Counted from the stretch's first letter, positions 15,800-25,001 are shown. The stretch is DNA of 64,000 nucleotides from Microbacterium sp. MYb45 (GCF_002979655.1 NZ_PCPG01000001.1:558001-622000), one strand, 5' to 3'. A program made the numbers and translations. The notes: a model not told the origin generated them from the sequence alone.

Positions 15800-17974
15800 A
15801 TGTCGCTCACGCTCGATTCCTCGTTGGAGGATGCGCTCGGTGCGGCGTCTGCCAAGACGCTGGGACGAGCTTTCGGCATGCAGAACGTGGGCGACCTGCT
15901 CTCGCACTATCCGCGTCGCTACGCCGATCCGGGCGAGCTGACACCGATCCGCGACCTCCCCCTCGGCGAGACGGTGACCATCGTCGCCGAGGTCCTGTCC
16001 TCGAGCTTCCGACGGATGCGCAATCGGCCGGGCGCGATGGTCGACGTGGTCATCGGCGATGGGATCGGACGCATGTCCCTCACGTTCTTCGCGAAGAACG
16101 TCGGTGCGGCGGAGTGGCGTTCCAAAGACCTGGCAGTCGGCCGCCGCGGAGTCTTCTCCGGCAAGGTGGGGGAGTTCAACGGCGTCACCCAGTTCGCGCA
16201 TCCAGAGTACGAACTGTTCGACGATGAGGATTCCGCCCGGCGCAGCGCGGATGCGCGTGCGGCGGTTCCGATCCCGATCTACCCGGCGACCTCGGCGATC
16301 CAGACGTGGCAGATCGCTCGCCTCATCGGGCGGGTGCTGGACGATCTGGACGAGGTGCCCGACCCCCTCACGACCGCCATCAGGGAGCAGGAGGAGCTGC
16401 TCACGGCTGGGGAGGCGCTCGAGCGGATCCATCGACCGCGCACGCGCAACGACATCGATCCGGCCGTTCGCACCCTCCGGATGCATGAGGCGCTCACGCT
16501 GCAGACCGCGCTGCTGCAGCAGCGGGATGCGGTGCGCGCTCTCTCCGCCACCTCGCGGCCGGCTGGACCGGGAGGCCTCCTCGAGCGGTTCGACGCGGCG
16601 ATGCCGTACACGCTCACTCCGGATCAGGAGACGGTCGGGGCGCAGATCGCCGCAGACCTCGTCGGATCGTGGCCGATGAACCGGCTCGTCCAGGGGGAGG
16701 TCGGTTCCGGCAAGACGCTGGTGGCGCTACGAGCGATGCTGCAGGTGGCCGAGAGTGGCGGGCAGGCGGCGCTGATCGCTCCGACAGAGGTGCTGGCCGG
16801 CCAGCATCTGCGCTCGATCGCGAAGATGCTCGGTCCCGATCTCGCCCCGCTGCTGATGCCGACGCTGCTCACCGGCCAGCTTCCGGCCGCGGAGCGACGC
16901 AAGGCTGCGCTCCGCGTCGCCTCGGGTCAGGCGCTCATCGTCGTCGGCACGCATGCGCTGCTGGGCGAGAAGACGACCTTCGCCGACCTCGGTCTCGTCG
17001 TGGTCGACGAGCAGCACCGCTTCGGGGTCGAGCAGCGGGAGGCGCTCCGCGCGAAGGGATCGAGCCCGCACGCGCTGGTGCTCACGGCGACGCCCATCCC
17101 GCGAACGGTGGCGATGACCGTGTTCGGCGACCTCGACACGTCCGTCATCCGCACGATGCCGGCCGGACGTGCGGGCATCGAGTCGTTCGTCGCGCCGTTG
17201 GCCGAGCACCCCGGATGGTTCAACCGCGTCTGGGAGCGCGCCGCAGAGGAGATCGCCCAGGGTCGGCAGGTGTTCGCGGTCTGCGCCGCGATCGACACGA
17301 CGAAGAAGACCGCAGAAGCGGCTGAGCCCTCCGCGTTGGTCCCCGAGGGTGCGTCGGGTCCCCGGTGGGGCGTGGTGCAGCTCGACGAGGCTCTCGCGAC
17401 CCATCCCACTCTCGGTGGGATCCGTCGCGCCGTGCTGCATGGTCGGATGCCGTCGGACGAGAAGGATGCCGTCATGCAGGCCTTTGCCCGCGGCGAGATC
17501 GATCTGCTGCTGGCCACCACCGTGATCGAGGTCGGCGTGGACGTCCCCAACGCCTCCACGATGATCGTGCTCGACGCCGATCGCTTCGGTGTCTCCCAGC
17601 TGCACCAACTGCGCGGACGCGTGGGCCGGGGTGGCGTTCCTGGACTCTGCCTCCTGGTCACCGAGGCGGAGTCCGGCTCCCTCGCTCGGGACCGTGTCGA
17701 CGCTGTGGCAGCAACGCTCGACGGTTTCGCCCTCGCCGAGGTCGATCTCGAGCTGCGGGGTGAGGGCGATGTGCTCGGTGCCGCACAGGCCGGCGTTCGC
17801 TCGTCGCTCAAGCTGCTGCGTGTCGTCAAGGATGCAGCCCTCATCACGCGTGCCCGCGAGGTGGCCGAGAAGATCCTCACCGACGACCCGATGCTCCAGC
17901 AGCACCCCGGTCTTCGGGAAGCCATCGCTCGGCGCGTGACCGATGAGGATAGAGCGGCGCTCGCGAAGAACTGA
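15800..17974 (+). CDS. recG: ATP-dependent DNA helicase RecG
   Basis: 724 residues. An N-terminal OB-fold wedge domain (about 50-160) is followed by superfamily-2 helicase motifs: Walker A GEVGSGKTLVAL near 298, the DEQH box VVDEQHRFGVEQR, LTATPIPRTVAMT, and QLRGRVGRG with the C-terminal TRG region. RecG remodels stalled replication forks and branch-migrates Holliday junctions. The start is fixed by the -10 box six bases upstream. coaD follows with its own promoter. Confidence 0.97.
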   Translation: MSLTLDSSLEDALGAASAKTLGRAFGMQNVGDLLSHYPRRYADPGELTPIRDLPLGETVTIVAEVLSSSFRRMRNRPGAMVDVVIGDGIGRMSLTFFAKNVGAAEWRSKDLAVGRRGVFSGKVGEFNGVTQFAHPEYELFDDEDSARRSADARAAVPIPIYPATSAIQTWQIARLIGRVLDDLDEVPDPLTTAIREQEELLTAGEALERIHRPRTRNDIDPAVRTLRMHEALTLQTALLQQRDAVRALSATSRPAGPGGLLERFDAAMPYTLTPDQETVGAQIAADLVGSWPMNRLVQGEVGSGKTLVALRAMLQVAESGGQAALIAPTEVLAGQHLRSIAKMLGPDLAPLLMPTLLTGQLPAAERRKAALRVASGQALIVVGTHALLGEKTTFADLGLVVVDEQHRFGVEQREALRAKGSSPHALVLTATPIPRTVAMTVFGDLDTSVIRTMPAGRAGIESFVAPLAEHPGWFNRVWERAAEEIAQGRQVFAVCAAIDTTKKTAEAAEPSALVPEGASGPRWGVVQLDEALATHPTLGGIRRAVLHGRMPSDEKDAVMQAFARGEIDLLLATTVIEVGVDVPNASTMIVLDADRFGVSQLHQLRGRVGRGGVPGLCLLVTEAESGSLARDRVDAVAATLDGFALAEVDLELRGEGDVLGAAQAGVRSSLKLLRVVKDAALITRAREVAEKILTDDPMLQQHPGLREAIARRVTDEDRAALAKN

Positions 17975-17989
17975 GTTCGGTTCCTGCCC

Positions 17990-17995
17990 TAGGCT
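17990..17995 (+). promoter_or_regulatory. -10 box for leaderless coaD
   Basis: TAGGCT lies six bases before the coaD ATG at 18002. Confidence 0.65.
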
Positions 17996-18001
17996 GGTGG
18001 C

Positions 18002-18499
18002 ATGAGCAGCCGGATCGCCGTCGTCCCGGGTTCCTTCGATCCGCCGACCCTGGGTCATCTCGACGTGATCCGCCGGGCAGCAGCCCTCTATGACGAGCTG
18101 CACGTGCTGGTGGTGCACAACCCCGGTAAGGAGGCGATGCTCCCGATCGCACAGCGGCTCTCCCTCCTCGAGCGTTCGATCGCCGAAGACGGCATGCCGG
18201 GCAACATCGTGATCGGCTCGTGGAGCATGGGACTGCTCGTTGACTATGCCCGCGATGTCGGCGCCGGGGTCCTCGTGAAGGGCATCCGCTCGCAGATCGA
18301 CGTCGCCTACGAGTCGCCGATGGCGATCGTCAACCGCCACCTCGCCGACATCGAGACCGTGTTCCTCCTGCCGGATCCGTCGCACGCGATGGTCTCGAGC
18401 TCGCTGGTACGTCAGGTCGCCTCGCTCGGCGGCGACGTGACACCGTTCGTTCCGCCTGCGGTGGCAGACTTCCTCGACACCGGTGGACGCGGGATCTGA
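18002..18499 (+). CDS. coaD: Phosphopantetheine adenylyltransferase
   Basis: 165 residues. Nucleotidyltransferase motif [18 protein letters not shown] (T/HxGH) at the N-terminus and the C-terminal [15 protein letters not shown] signature. It catalyses the penultimate step of coenzyme A synthesis, 4'-phosphopantetheine plus ATP to dephospho-CoA. It lies between recG and yceD, as in other actinobacteria. Confidence 0.96.
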   Translation: MSSRIAVVPGSFDPPTLGHLDVIRRAAALYDELHVLVVHNPGKEAMLPIAQRLSLLERSIAEDGMPGNIVIGSWSMGLLVDYARDVGAGVLVKGIRSQIDVAYESPMAIVNRHLADIETVFLLPDPSHAMVSSSLVRQVASLGGDVTPFVPPAVADFLDTGGRGI

Positions 18500-18544
18500 G
18501 TCCTCCTCGGGGCGACGGTCAGCCCGGCCGCAGGTGCAGCCGAG

Positions 18545-18550
18545 TAGCAT
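18545..18550 (+). promoter_or_regulatory. -10 box for leaderless yceD-rpmF
   Basis: TAGCAT lies six bases before the GTG start at 18557, again the leaderless spacing. Confidence 0.65.
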
Positions 18551-18556
18551 GGAACC

Positions 18557-19117
18557 GTGCGCTCTCGAATGAACGGCCCTTTCGTGCTCCCCGTCCGTGA
18601 CATCGTCCGACGTCCGGGAGAGATGCGGGAACACGAGTTCACCGTGGCTCTCAAAGAGACCTGGGGGGAGGGCATCGTCACCTTCGAAGCGGGCTCGGAC
18701 ATCGATCTCGATGTGCGTCTGGAGTCGGTCCACGAGGGCATTCTGGTCTCCGGAACGGCCGACGCGGAGTACGTCGGCGTGTGCGGCAGATGCCTGATCG
18801 ACATCGCCCGGCCCGTCGAAGTCGAGTTCCAGGAGCTTTTCGCGTATCCTGGTGAGGAAGAAACTGACTTCGAGGTTCAAGACGACCACGTGGATCTTGA
18901 AACTCTCGTCAGGGATGCGGCCGTATTGTCGCTTCCTTTTCAGCCGGTGTGTCAGCCGGATTGCCCGGGTCTCGACCCGAAAACGGGTGAACGACTGGCC
19001 GTGAGCACCGGAACGGAGCAGGTGGCTCCCATCGATCCTCGGTGGAGTGCGCTCCAGAACATCACAGACCAAGACGGCACGGAAGAATCTCGTGCCGCCG
19101 AGAAAGAAGAGAGCTAG
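18557..19117 (+). CDS. YceD/DUF177 family protein
   Basis: 186 residues, GTG start. The family's cysteine pattern is present: CGRCLIDIARPVEVEFQELF and a second pair in CQPDCPGLDPKTGERL. YceD has been linked to 23S rRNA accumulation and is almost always encoded directly before rpmF (L32), as here, with two bases between the genes. Probably a ribosome-assembly factor; the mechanism is unsettled. The gene continues into rpmF, rnc and mutM. Confidence 0.9.
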   Translation: MRSRMNGPFVLPVRDIVRRPGEMREHEFTVALKETWGEGIVTFEAGSDIDLDVRLESVHEGILVSGTADAEYVGVCGRCLIDIARPVEVEFQELFAYPGEEETDFEVQDDHVDLETLVRDAAVLSLPFQPVCQPDCPGLDPKTGERLAVSTGTEQVAPIDPRWSALQNITDQDGTEESRAAEKEES

Positions 19118-19119
19118 TC

Positions 19120-19329
19120 ATGGCTGGTAACCCCCCGAAGCGCAAGGTTTCCCGTTCGAACACCCGCTCGCGTCGCGCGCAGTGGAAGGCGGCTCCCGTC
19201 GCCCTCGTGAAGACCATCGAGAACGGTCAGGTCGTCTACAGCCGTCCTCACCAGGCCAAGGTCGTCACCGACTCCCAGGGCACCGAGCTCTTCCTCGAGT
19301 ACAAGGGCCGCAAGGTCGCCGACGTCTGA
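19120..19329 (+). CDS. rpmF: 50S ribosomal protein L32
   Basis: 69 residues. [20 protein letters not shown] is the canonical L32 N-terminus. The C-terminal half has no CxxC zinc pair, so this is the zinc-free (C-minus) form. The ATG at 19120 follows GAGAGC two bases after yceD ends. Confidence 0.96.
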   Translation: MAGNPPKRKVSRSNTRSRRAQWKAAPVALVKTIENGQVVYSRPHQAKVVTDSQGTELFLEYKGRKVADV

Positions 19330-19339
19330 GTCGCGTACC

Positions 19340-20032
19340 GTGACGGAGGTCCCCGGGGGGACGAGGCCTCTCCCAGATAAGCTCCGCGTCGATATCGACG
19401 CGGAGCTTCTGGAGTTGGCCCTCACTCACCGCTCTTACGCGTATGAGCACGGCGGGATCCCGCACAACGAGCGCCTGGAGTTCCTCGGTGATTCGGTCTT
19501 GGGTCAGGCCGTGACCGTGATGCTCTTCACCACGCACCCCGACCTCGACGAGGGCGAGCTGGCGAAGCGGCGTGCGAGCGTCGTGTCCACTGTCGCTCTT
19601 GCGGAAGTGGCTCGCGGCATCGACCTCGGCAGCCATCTGCTGCTGGGGCGCGGTGAGGAGCAGACCGGCGGTCGCGACAAGGACTCGATCCTGGCGGACA
19701 CGATGGAGGCCGTGATCGGTGCCACGTACCTGTCGGCGGGTCCTGAGGCCGCCACAGCGCTCGTGCTTCGTCTGACGGAGCCTCTGCTCGCGGATCCGGA
19801 GCGCTACGGCGCGGCGATGGACCCGAAGACCAGTCTGCAGGAGCTTGCTGCCCGTGTCGGCGCGACGCCGCCGCAGTATTCGGTCGAGGCGAGCGGCCCG
19901 GATCACGACCGCCGCTTCACCGCCACGGTATCGGTCGGCGACGTCCGCATGATCGGCCACGGCAGCAGCAAGAAGACCGCAGAGATGGCGGCGGCCCTCA
20001 GCGCCTGGCGCACGCTCAGCGAGCGTGCCTGA
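19340..20032 (+). CDS. rnc: Ribonuclease III
   Basis: 230 residues. The nuclease signature [14 protein letters not shown] (residues 42-55, with E44, E47 and D51) and a second acidic site [13 protein letters not shown] are intact. The C-terminal double-stranded RNA-binding domain runs from [14 protein letters not shown] to [16 protein letters not shown]. Processes rRNA precursors and double-stranded RNA. GTG start 19340, ten bases after rpmF; an eight-base overlap with mutM. Confidence 0.96.
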   Translation: MTEVPGGTRPLPDKLRVDIDAELLELALTHRSYAYEHGGIPHNERLEFLGDSVLGQAVTVMLFTTHPDLDEGELAKRRASVVSTVALAEVARGIDLGSHLLLGRGEEQTGGRDKDSILADTMEAVIGATYLSAGPEAATALVLRLTEPLLADPERYGAAMDPKTSLQELAARVGATPPQYSVEASGPDHDRRFTATVSVGDVRMIGHGSSKKTAEMAAALSAWRTLSERA

Positions 20033-20888
20033 GCTTCCCGAGGTCGAGGTCGTCCGCGCCGGTCTCGAACCGGCTGCGGTCGGATCGGTCATCACGTCGG
20101 TGAGCGTGTTCGACGAGCGTGCGCTCACGCGGCATGTCGCCGGGGCCGCGGATTTCGTCGGCAGGCTCGAAGGCCGAACCTTCACTGCCGCATCCCGCCG
20201 GGGCAAGTTCCTCTGGCTCCCTCTCGACGACGAGGATTCCGCGCTGATCGCGCACCTCGGTATGAGTGGTCAGATGCTGCTGCGGACTTCGAATGCCGAC
20301 GCGGAACGTCATGAGCGCGTGCGGATCGGCATCGAGCATCCCGTGCACGGCGAGCTCGCGATCGTGTTCGCGGATCAGCGGACGTTCGGCTCGCTCGCCG
20401 TCGATGCGCTGATCGATGACGACGGATCGCGGATCCCCACCCAGGTCGCGCACATCGCTCGCGATCCTCTCGATCCCTCCTTCGATGACCGCGCCTTCCG
20501 TGTCGCGCTCGCACGGCGGGGAAGCGCGATCAAGCGTGTTCTCCTCGACCAGGGCGTCGTGAGCGGGATCGGCAACATCTACGCCGACGAGTCTCTCTGG
20601 GCTGCGCGCATCCATCCGGAGACACCTGCCGACCACCTGTCCACGCAGGCCGTGCGTCGACTGTTGGCGGAGGTGCGGCTCGTGCTCGCGAAGGCCCTCG
20701 CGGAGGGTGGAACCAGCTTCGACGCGCAGTACGTCAACGTCAACGGTCAGGCGGGCTACTTCGCCCACTCTCTCAACGCCTACGGCCGGCAGGGCAAGCC
20801 GTGTCCGCGCTGCGGAACGGCGATCGTACGGGAGAGCTTCATGAACAGGGGCTCGCACTTCTGCCCGTCCTGCCAGCGACGCCGCTGA
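20025..20888 (+). CDS. mutM: Formamidopyrimidine-DNA glycosylase
   Basis: 287 residues. After Met removal the N-terminus is [15 protein letters not shown], exposing the catalytic proline; the helix-two-turn-helix region [12 protein letters not shown] and a C-terminal zinc finger (CPRCGTAI...HFCPSCQ) complete the enzyme. It removes 8-oxoguanine and formamidopyrimidines from DNA. The GTG start lies inside the rnc stop region. The gene's last bases form the 5' arm of a strong terminator. Confidence 0.95.
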   Translation: MPELPEVEVVRAGLEPAAVGSVITSVSVFDERALTRHVAGAADFVGRLEGRTFTAASRRGKFLWLPLDDEDSALIAHLGMSGQMLLRTSNADAERHERVRIGIEHPVHGELAIVFADQRTFGSLAVDALIDDDGSRIPTQVAHIARDPLDPSFDDRAFRVALARRGSAIKRVLLDQGVVSGIGNIYADESLWAARIHPETPADHLSTQAVRRLLAEVRLVLAKALAEGGTSFDAQYVNVNGQAGYFAHSLNAYGRQGKPCPRCGTAIVRESFMNRGSHFCPSCQRRR

Positions 20889-20920
20889 CCTGCACCGGAA
20901 CGAGCAGGTCAGCGGCGTCG
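20877..20920. terminator. Bidirectional terminator between mutM and the ABC permease
   Basis: A 17-bp perfect stem (20877-20893 with 20904-20920) and a ten-base loop. It begins inside the mutM coding end and stops eight bases before the convergent permease stop codon, so it can serve both strands. Confidence 0.85.
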
Positions 20921-20927
20921 CGGCCGG

Positions 20928-22250
20928 TCATGCGGTCTGGAACGCTCCCCGCAGCAGCGGACGCGTGGCCCACGTGGTCGCCCAGACGATCCCGATCCCC
21001 ACACCGACCACCGCCGCGATCGTGAGGAGCGAGAGCGGCGCCGTGATCAGTGCGATGCCGAGCAGGGGGATCACGAGGACGGCCGCGACCAGTGCCGACC
21101 CGATCGCCGTGATCAGCAGCGGGGACATGATCGCACGTCTCCGGGCACGGTCCACGGTCTCCAGCGGCATGCCCAGGTGGTGGAGGCTGCGGTGCAGTTC
21201 GCGCTGGTCGAGCACGTCGGACGCCTGGTTCACGCCGACGGATGCCGCCACCATGAGGAACGACCCGATCAGGGTGATGACGAGACCCGTGCGGATATCG
21301 GTGGCCAGGGCGATGTCGGCCTCGGCCGCCTCCGATCCGGTCATCACGTTCATCAGTGCCACGCCCGTTCCGGCGAAGACGGCCATGAAGCTCGCCATCG
21401 CGATGCCACCGACCTGCCGCCACGCGGCTTTGGGAGAATCCAGGACCACGCGCGCGGCGAGCAGCCGCTCCGGCTGTTCGGCCCGGCGAAGCTGTCGCGA
21501 TGCCGACACCTTGAGGACCCACGGGCCCACGACGTTGAGCACCGCGAGCGCGGCACCGAACAGTCCGGCCAGCACGACGATGGTGGTGACCAGCCCGCCG
21601 ATGGACGGGAAGACTTTGATGAGCACGACTGCGATCGCGATTGTGCCCGCGGCGATCAACGCGCGGATCCAGTGCACGTTGGTTGTCGTGGCACGGGTGC
21701 GGACCCCGAGGGGCGAGATCACCACGCGCCGGAGCCCGACGACCGCACTCGCCGAAGCGAGGACGAGCACGCCAGCGAGCACCACGGCGATCTGGGCCGG
21801 AGGTAGCACGACCGCACCGAACCCGAGAGCTTCGCCGCGGAACGGGATCAGTCCGATGAGCGGACTCAATGCGACGTGTCCGACCACGCCGGCGAGGGCT
21901 CCTGCAGCGGCGACGAGAACGGACTCGGTGACGGTGGCGACCGTGACGCCGGCAGGGGAGACCCCGAGCAGCCGAAGGGTCGAGAGGCGCTCGTCCCGGC
22001 GACGGGCGGAGAGCCGCGCCGCTGCCCCGCCGAGCGACATCAGCGGGACGACCAGGAGGACGAGCGCGATGGCGGCGAGCGCCTGATAGATGGGGGCCTC
22101 AGGGTCCGTCCAGCCCCAGAATGACTGGGCGCCTCCGATCACGGTCAGCACCAGTGTGGTCACCACGCCGAACGCCACGACAGGAAGGGCGAGCACGCTG
22201 TTCTGCTCGGGCGCGGGGCGCAGCAGCAGAGCGAGGACGTGCCGGTTCAC
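20928..22250 (-). CDS. FtsX-like ABC transporter permease
   Basis: 440 residues with about ten hydrophobic segments in two FtsX-like repeats: one beginning around LVVPLMSLGGAAARLSARRRDERLSTLRLLG, the second near VITLIGSFLMVAASVGVNQASDVLDQRELHRSLHHLGM. The RRDERL(S/A)TLRLLG and RELHRSLHHLG segments are the cytoplasmic coupling regions typical of MacB/FtsX exporters. It overlaps the ATPase gene by four bases and must form an exporter with it. The substrate is unknown; actinobacterial pairs of this kind often export peptides or antibiotics. The first residues (MNRHVLALLLRPAPEQNSVLALPVVAFGVVTTLVLTV) contain the first membrane helix. Confidence 0.88.
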   Translation of the reverse strand: MNRHVLALLLRPAPEQNSVLALPVVAFGVVTTLVLTVIGGAQSFWGWTDPEAPIYQALAAIALVLLVVPLMSLGGAAARLSARRRDERLSTLRLLGVSPAGVTVATVTESVLVAAAGALAGVVGHVALSPLIGLIPFRGEALGFGAVVLPPAQIAVVLAGVLVLASASAVVGLRRVVISPLGVRTRATTTNVHWIRALIAAGTIAIAVVLIKVFPSIGGLVTTIVVLAGLFGAALAVLNVVGPWVLKVSASRQLRRAEQPERLLAARVVLDSPKAAWRQVGGIAMASFMAVFAGTGVALMNVMTGSEAAEADIALATDIRTGLVITLIGSFLMVAASVGVNQASDVLDQRELHRSLHHLGMPLETVDRARRRAIMSPLLITAIGSALVAAVLVIPLLGIALITAPLSLLTIAAVVGVGIGIVWATTWATRPLLRGAFQTA

Positions 22251-22942
22251 GCGGCCACCGCCGAGGAGCCGATTCGTCCGTCGCGGACGGCGACCGTGCG
22301 GGTGCAGCGACTGGCCACCTCGGGGTCATGGGTGACCACGACGAGGGTCCGGCCCTGGGCGGTGGTCGACCACAGCAGGGCATCCATGACCTCGGACGAC
22401 GTGTGCGAGTCGAGAGCACCGGTCGGCTCGTCGGCGAAGACGAGCTCCGCGCCCGTGGCCTGCGCACGCGCGATGGCGACGCGCTGGGCCTGACCGCCGG
22501 AGAGCTCGCCGATCCGGCGATCCTCCATACCCGCGAGACCGAGGGCGGCGAGCCACGACGCCGCATGCTGGATGGCATCCTGACGTCGGATGCCGTTGAT
22601 CATCGACGCCAGCGCGACGTTCTCCACTGCCGTCAGCTCCGGGATGAGCAGCCCCTGCTGGAAGACGAAGCCGAACCGCTCGCGACGCAGTCGCGACCGC
22701 GCGGATTCACCGAGCGCGGTGACCTCGATGGGAGCGCCTTCAGTCGGCCGGAAGACAACGCTGCCCGCATCCGGCGTGGTGATTCCGGCCAGTACATGCA
22801 GCAGGGTCGTCTTGCCGGAACCTGAGGCGCCCATGATCGCGACGGACTCACCGCGATGGATCGCGAGATCGACTCCGGCGAGGGCGCGTGTCATCCCGAA
22901 GGTCTTGGTCAGGGCATGGGCTTCGATCACGGGGATGTTCAT
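22247..22942 (-). CDS. ABC transporter ATP-binding protein (MacB/LolD type)
   Basis: 231 residues. Walker A MGASGSGKTTLLHVLAG, signature LSGGQAQRVAIARA, Walker B LVFADEPTGALDS and H-loop VVTHDPEVA are complete. The ADEPTGALDS form is typical of the lipoprotein/macrolide exporter branch that pairs with FtsX permeases. ATGA overlap with the permease. No regulator gene is attached. Confidence 0.93.
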   Translation of the reverse strand: MNIPVIEAHALTKTFGMTRALAGVDLAIHRGESVAIMGASGSGKTTLLHVLAGITTPDAGSVVFRPTEGAPIEVTALGESARSRLRRERFGFVFQQGLLIPELTAVENVALASMINGIRRQDAIQHAASWLAALGLAGMEDRRIGELSGGQAQRVAIARAQATGAELVFADEPTGALDSHTSSEVMDALLWSTTAQGRTLVVVTHDPEVASRCTRTVAVRDGRIGSSAVAA

Positions 22943-22996
22943 GTTTCCACTCTCGTCAGCAGAACACCCGATGTCGTCGATCCGGCGGATGACGGA

Positions 22997-23036
22997 GCGG
23001 GCCCGACCTCATCCCGGAGAATGAGATCGGGCCCGC
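22997..23036 (-). terminator. Terminator of the GNAT gene
   Basis: A 16-bp stem (22997-23012 with 23021-23036) with an eight-base loop, eight bases past the GNAT stop. The single imperfect position is C-A when read on + but a G-U pair on the - strand, which fits function as leftward RNA. Confidence 0.75.
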
Positions 23037-23043
23037 ACGTGCC

Positions 23044-24123
23044 TCAGAGCTTCTTCTGCCACCCGCCGGCGTACGAGACCGGCCGGAAGCCGATCTTCTC
23101 GTTGATGCTGAGCATCGGGCGGTTCTCCTCCGCGTTGAACGTGGAGACGACGGGCGACTCCGGCATCAGTGCCTGCCACCGCAGCAGGTTCGCGCACTTC
23201 ACGATCGTCCCGAGCCGATGACCGCGGTGGTCCTTCGACACCAGGGTGCCGTACTGATGGGTGACGCCCGTGTGATCGGTCCCGATCAGCAGCTCGTTGT
23301 AGGCGACGATGTCGCCGGTGGGGACGTGCTGCACGGCGGCGACCGAGACGACACGTCCGGAGTCGGCGATTCGCCCATCCCGCCGTGCGACACGATCGGC
23401 GTCCCACACCTCGGCGACGAAGTCCATCTCCCCGCTCGGGGCGTCTGTCGACAGGCGTGCGAGGATGCCGGCGTATGCCGCGCGCAGTTCCGGCGGCGTC
23501 GGCAGCATCCACTCCACGATCCGGTACTCCGAACCGGCATGAGCGTTCGCCTCCGCCAGCGCCGTGCGCAGGAGCGCCGGGTCGGAGCGCAGATCGAACT
23601 CGCTGTTCCGCTCGACCTGCTCGAGCGTGTATCCGGCGGATTCGGCCAGATCGCTCAGGGGCGTGGCCGGCACGCGGCCCCACCCGGTCCTCGGCACGAG
23701 CATGCGCTCGGTCTCTTCCGGCCGGTGCAGGCTCCACAGCTGCAGAACGGTGCGACCGCGCGACCTGGCCTCCTCCTCGGCGCGCGCGAGCAGCGCGTTC
23801 TCGATGCCATGACCCCAGTGCGCCTCCGGCACGAGCATGTCGATCTCGCCGGCGTTCGCCTCCTCCTCCTGCGCGAAGGAGATCGTCACCATGCCGACGA
23901 TCTCACCGTCGACACGGGCGACGAAGCCGCGGTCCAGCGAGTCGGTGTCGTCCTGCCAGCCGGGCAGAACCTGCGCCGCCTCCAGGGCGAGGCCCGGAAG
24001 TCCGACCTGCTCGTCGCAGATCTGGCGGTTGAGTTCGCCGTACGCCCGGAACTCCGCCGCCGTGTCGTCATCGATCGAGGTCGGGACGATCAACGGCGTG
24101 ATCGTCGGTTCAGCGATGGTCAT
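23044..24123 (-). CDS. GNAT family N-acetyltransferase with two tandem GNAT domains
   Basis: 359 residues, about twice a single GNAT domain. The N-terminal half carries a degenerate acetyl-CoA motif (VPEAHWGHGIENALLARAEEEA); the C-terminal half has the better one (LVSKDHRGHRLGTIVKCANL) and ends with the NxxxN-type helix EENRPMLSINEKIGFRPV. Two-domain GNATs of this length are known in actinobacteria, MshD among them, but the MshD-specific region is not evident and the substrate cannot be named. It follows the small-protein ORF at 24187-24468 by 63 bases and is probably transcribed with it. Confidence 0.85.
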   Translation of the reverse strand: MTIAEPTITPLIVPTSIDDDTAAEFRAYGELNRQICDEQVGLPGLALEAAQVLPGWQDDTDSLDRGFVARVDGEIVGMVTISFAQEEEANAGEIDMLVPEAHWGHGIENALLARAEEEARSRGRTVLQLWSLHRPEETERMLVPRTGWGRVPATPLSDLAESAGYTLEQVERNSEFDLRSDPALLRTALAEANAHAGSEYRIVEWMLPTPPELRAAYAGILARLSTDAPSGEMDFVAEVWDADRVARRDGRIADSGRVVSVAAVQHVPTGDIVAYNELLIGTDHTGVTHQYGTLVSKDHRGHRLGTIVKCANLLRWQALMPESPVVSTFNAEENRPMLSINEKIGFRPVSYAGGWQKKL

Positions 24124-24186
24124 GTCAGGTCCTTACTGTGTGGGTTCAAGAGGGATGTGGGACTCGGCGTCCCTCGGGCGACGGAA

Positions 24187-24468
24187 TCAGCGGATACCGC
24201 GCTGCAGGGCGAAGGCCGTGAGGACGCCCAGCTCATGTTCGGCGCGGCGACGTTGCTCGGAGATCAGCAGCTCCGCCGACTCGATGTGGACGGCGCGGCG
24301 TTGCCGACGCGGGCGCTGAGACCGTTGGAGCAGCCAGAGGCCGATCCGGAGAGAGAGGCGATCCGTGAGCGCCAAACGGCGGAGCTCATCGTCGCGGGGG
24401 ATCTGGACGACCTCGCGGTCCTCGGTATCGGGCGGGTGGGTGATGTTGCGGCGCAACGTGGTATTCAC
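24187..24468 (-). CDS. Small basic hypothetical protein
   Basis: 93 residues from a GTG start with GAAGGA eight bases upstream. The centre (ELRRLALTDRLSLRIGLWLLQRSQRPRR, split here into LALTDRLSLRIGLWLL and its basic flank) reads as an amphipathic helix followed by an Arg-rich stretch, and the C-terminus is a charged helix (SEQRRRAEHELGVLTAF). Short proteins with a similar LTDRLSLRIGLWL core are, to my recollection, widespread in Microbacteriaceae without a known role. It probably binds membrane or nucleic acid; nothing stronger can be said. It lies between a 37-residue ORF and the double-GNAT gene on the same strand. Confidence 0.6.
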   Translation of the reverse strand: MNTTLRRNITHPPDTEDREVVQIPRDDELRRLALTDRLSLRIGLWLLQRSQRPRRQRRAVHIESAELLISEQRRRAEHELGVLTAFALQRGIR

Positions 24469-24695
24469 GAGAGAGTCCTTCGAAAGGGAAGTGGGCGTGC
24501 GGGTGCAGGAGACGTCGCACCTCGATGGCGAGCATGGCCGCCAGAGGCGCGGACGACGGCGGCTCCTCGGACCACGGAGCGTGGGAGCCGAAGGCGGCGA
24601 GATCCATGTTCCGGTTGCGGAACAGAGGGTGGGGCGCGGATGCACCGACCGGAGAGAGGAGGCCCACTACGGGCCGTGATTCTCGGGGTGCGCTG
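24469..24695. other. Unassigned 227-base spacer inside the small-protein transcript
   Basis: Between two small leftward ORFs. A reading frame of 73 codons starts at ATG 24607 (MDLAAFGSHAPWSEE) and would run to 24386 across the start of the 93-residue gene, but it has no ribosome site and ends in low-complexity Pro/Arg. I do not call it a gene. Confidence 0.4.
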
Positions 24696-24809
24696 CTACG
24701 AGAGCGCGCTGATGCGGACGCCGGCGGTCACCGAGAACGCAGGGCGCAGCGCAGAGTGCGCGGGCGCGGCATGGCCAGTGGCCTGTGCGTTGAGCTGAAT
24801 CATCATCAT
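24696..24809 (-). CDS. Short peptide ORF with a strong ribosome-binding site
   Basis: 37 residues beginning MMMIQLNAQATGHAAP and ending VRISALS. Three ATG codons stand in tandem, and AAAGGAGGT lies six bases before the first, the strongest ribosome site in the window. A near-consensus promoter is 35 bases upstream. The peptide has no signal sequence, few charged residues, no cysteines, and is rich in Ala, Ser and His. It could be a leader peptide, a secreted or modified peptide precursor, or a small regulator; no modification enzyme other than the downstream acetyltransferase is near. Confidence 0.6.
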   Translation of the reverse strand: MMMIQLNAQATGHAAPAHSALRPAFSVTAGVRISALS

Positions 24810-24843
24810 CGGTAACCTCCTTTCGTGTGGCGATCCGGAGGAA

Positions 24844-24873
24844 ACGGTAGCGAACACGAGCGGGCAGCGTCAA
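24844..24873 (-). promoter_or_regulatory. Near-consensus promoter of the small-protein locus
   Basis: -35 TTGACG (24868-24873) and -10 TACCGT (24844-24849), separated by 18 bases, with the first ORF starting at 24809. An inverted repeat (GGAAACG near 24875-24881 and CGTTTCC near 24839-24845) brackets the promoter. Confidence 0.7.
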
Positions 24874-24879
24874 GCGTTT

Positions 24880-24892
24880 CCGTATCTTACGG
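24880..24892. promoter_or_regulatory. Short palindrome CCGTA-TCT-TACGG, possible operator
   Basis: Five-base perfect arms with a three-base spacer, six bases upstream of the -35 box of the leftward promoter. Candidate activator or repressor site; no regulator is known. Confidence 0.4.
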
Positions 24893-25001
24893 CGTGTCGT
24901 CGAGCGGTATCGGTTCGACGAACGCCCGCGCGGGATGACGGCTGAAGCCCGTGATTCCGGTAGCGTAGCGGCGTGATTCTCCCCGGACGAGCGGTGCCCG
25001 C

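Noticed and set aside
16727-19072. A 781-codon antisense frame across recG, coaD and yceD
   Set aside because: Same artefact; the plus-strand genes have complete family motifs and promoters.
24386-24607. 73-codon leftward ORF beginning MDLAAFGSHAP
   Set aside because: No ribosome site, and it overlaps the better-supported 93-residue ORF by 83 bases in another frame; kept as uncertain only.
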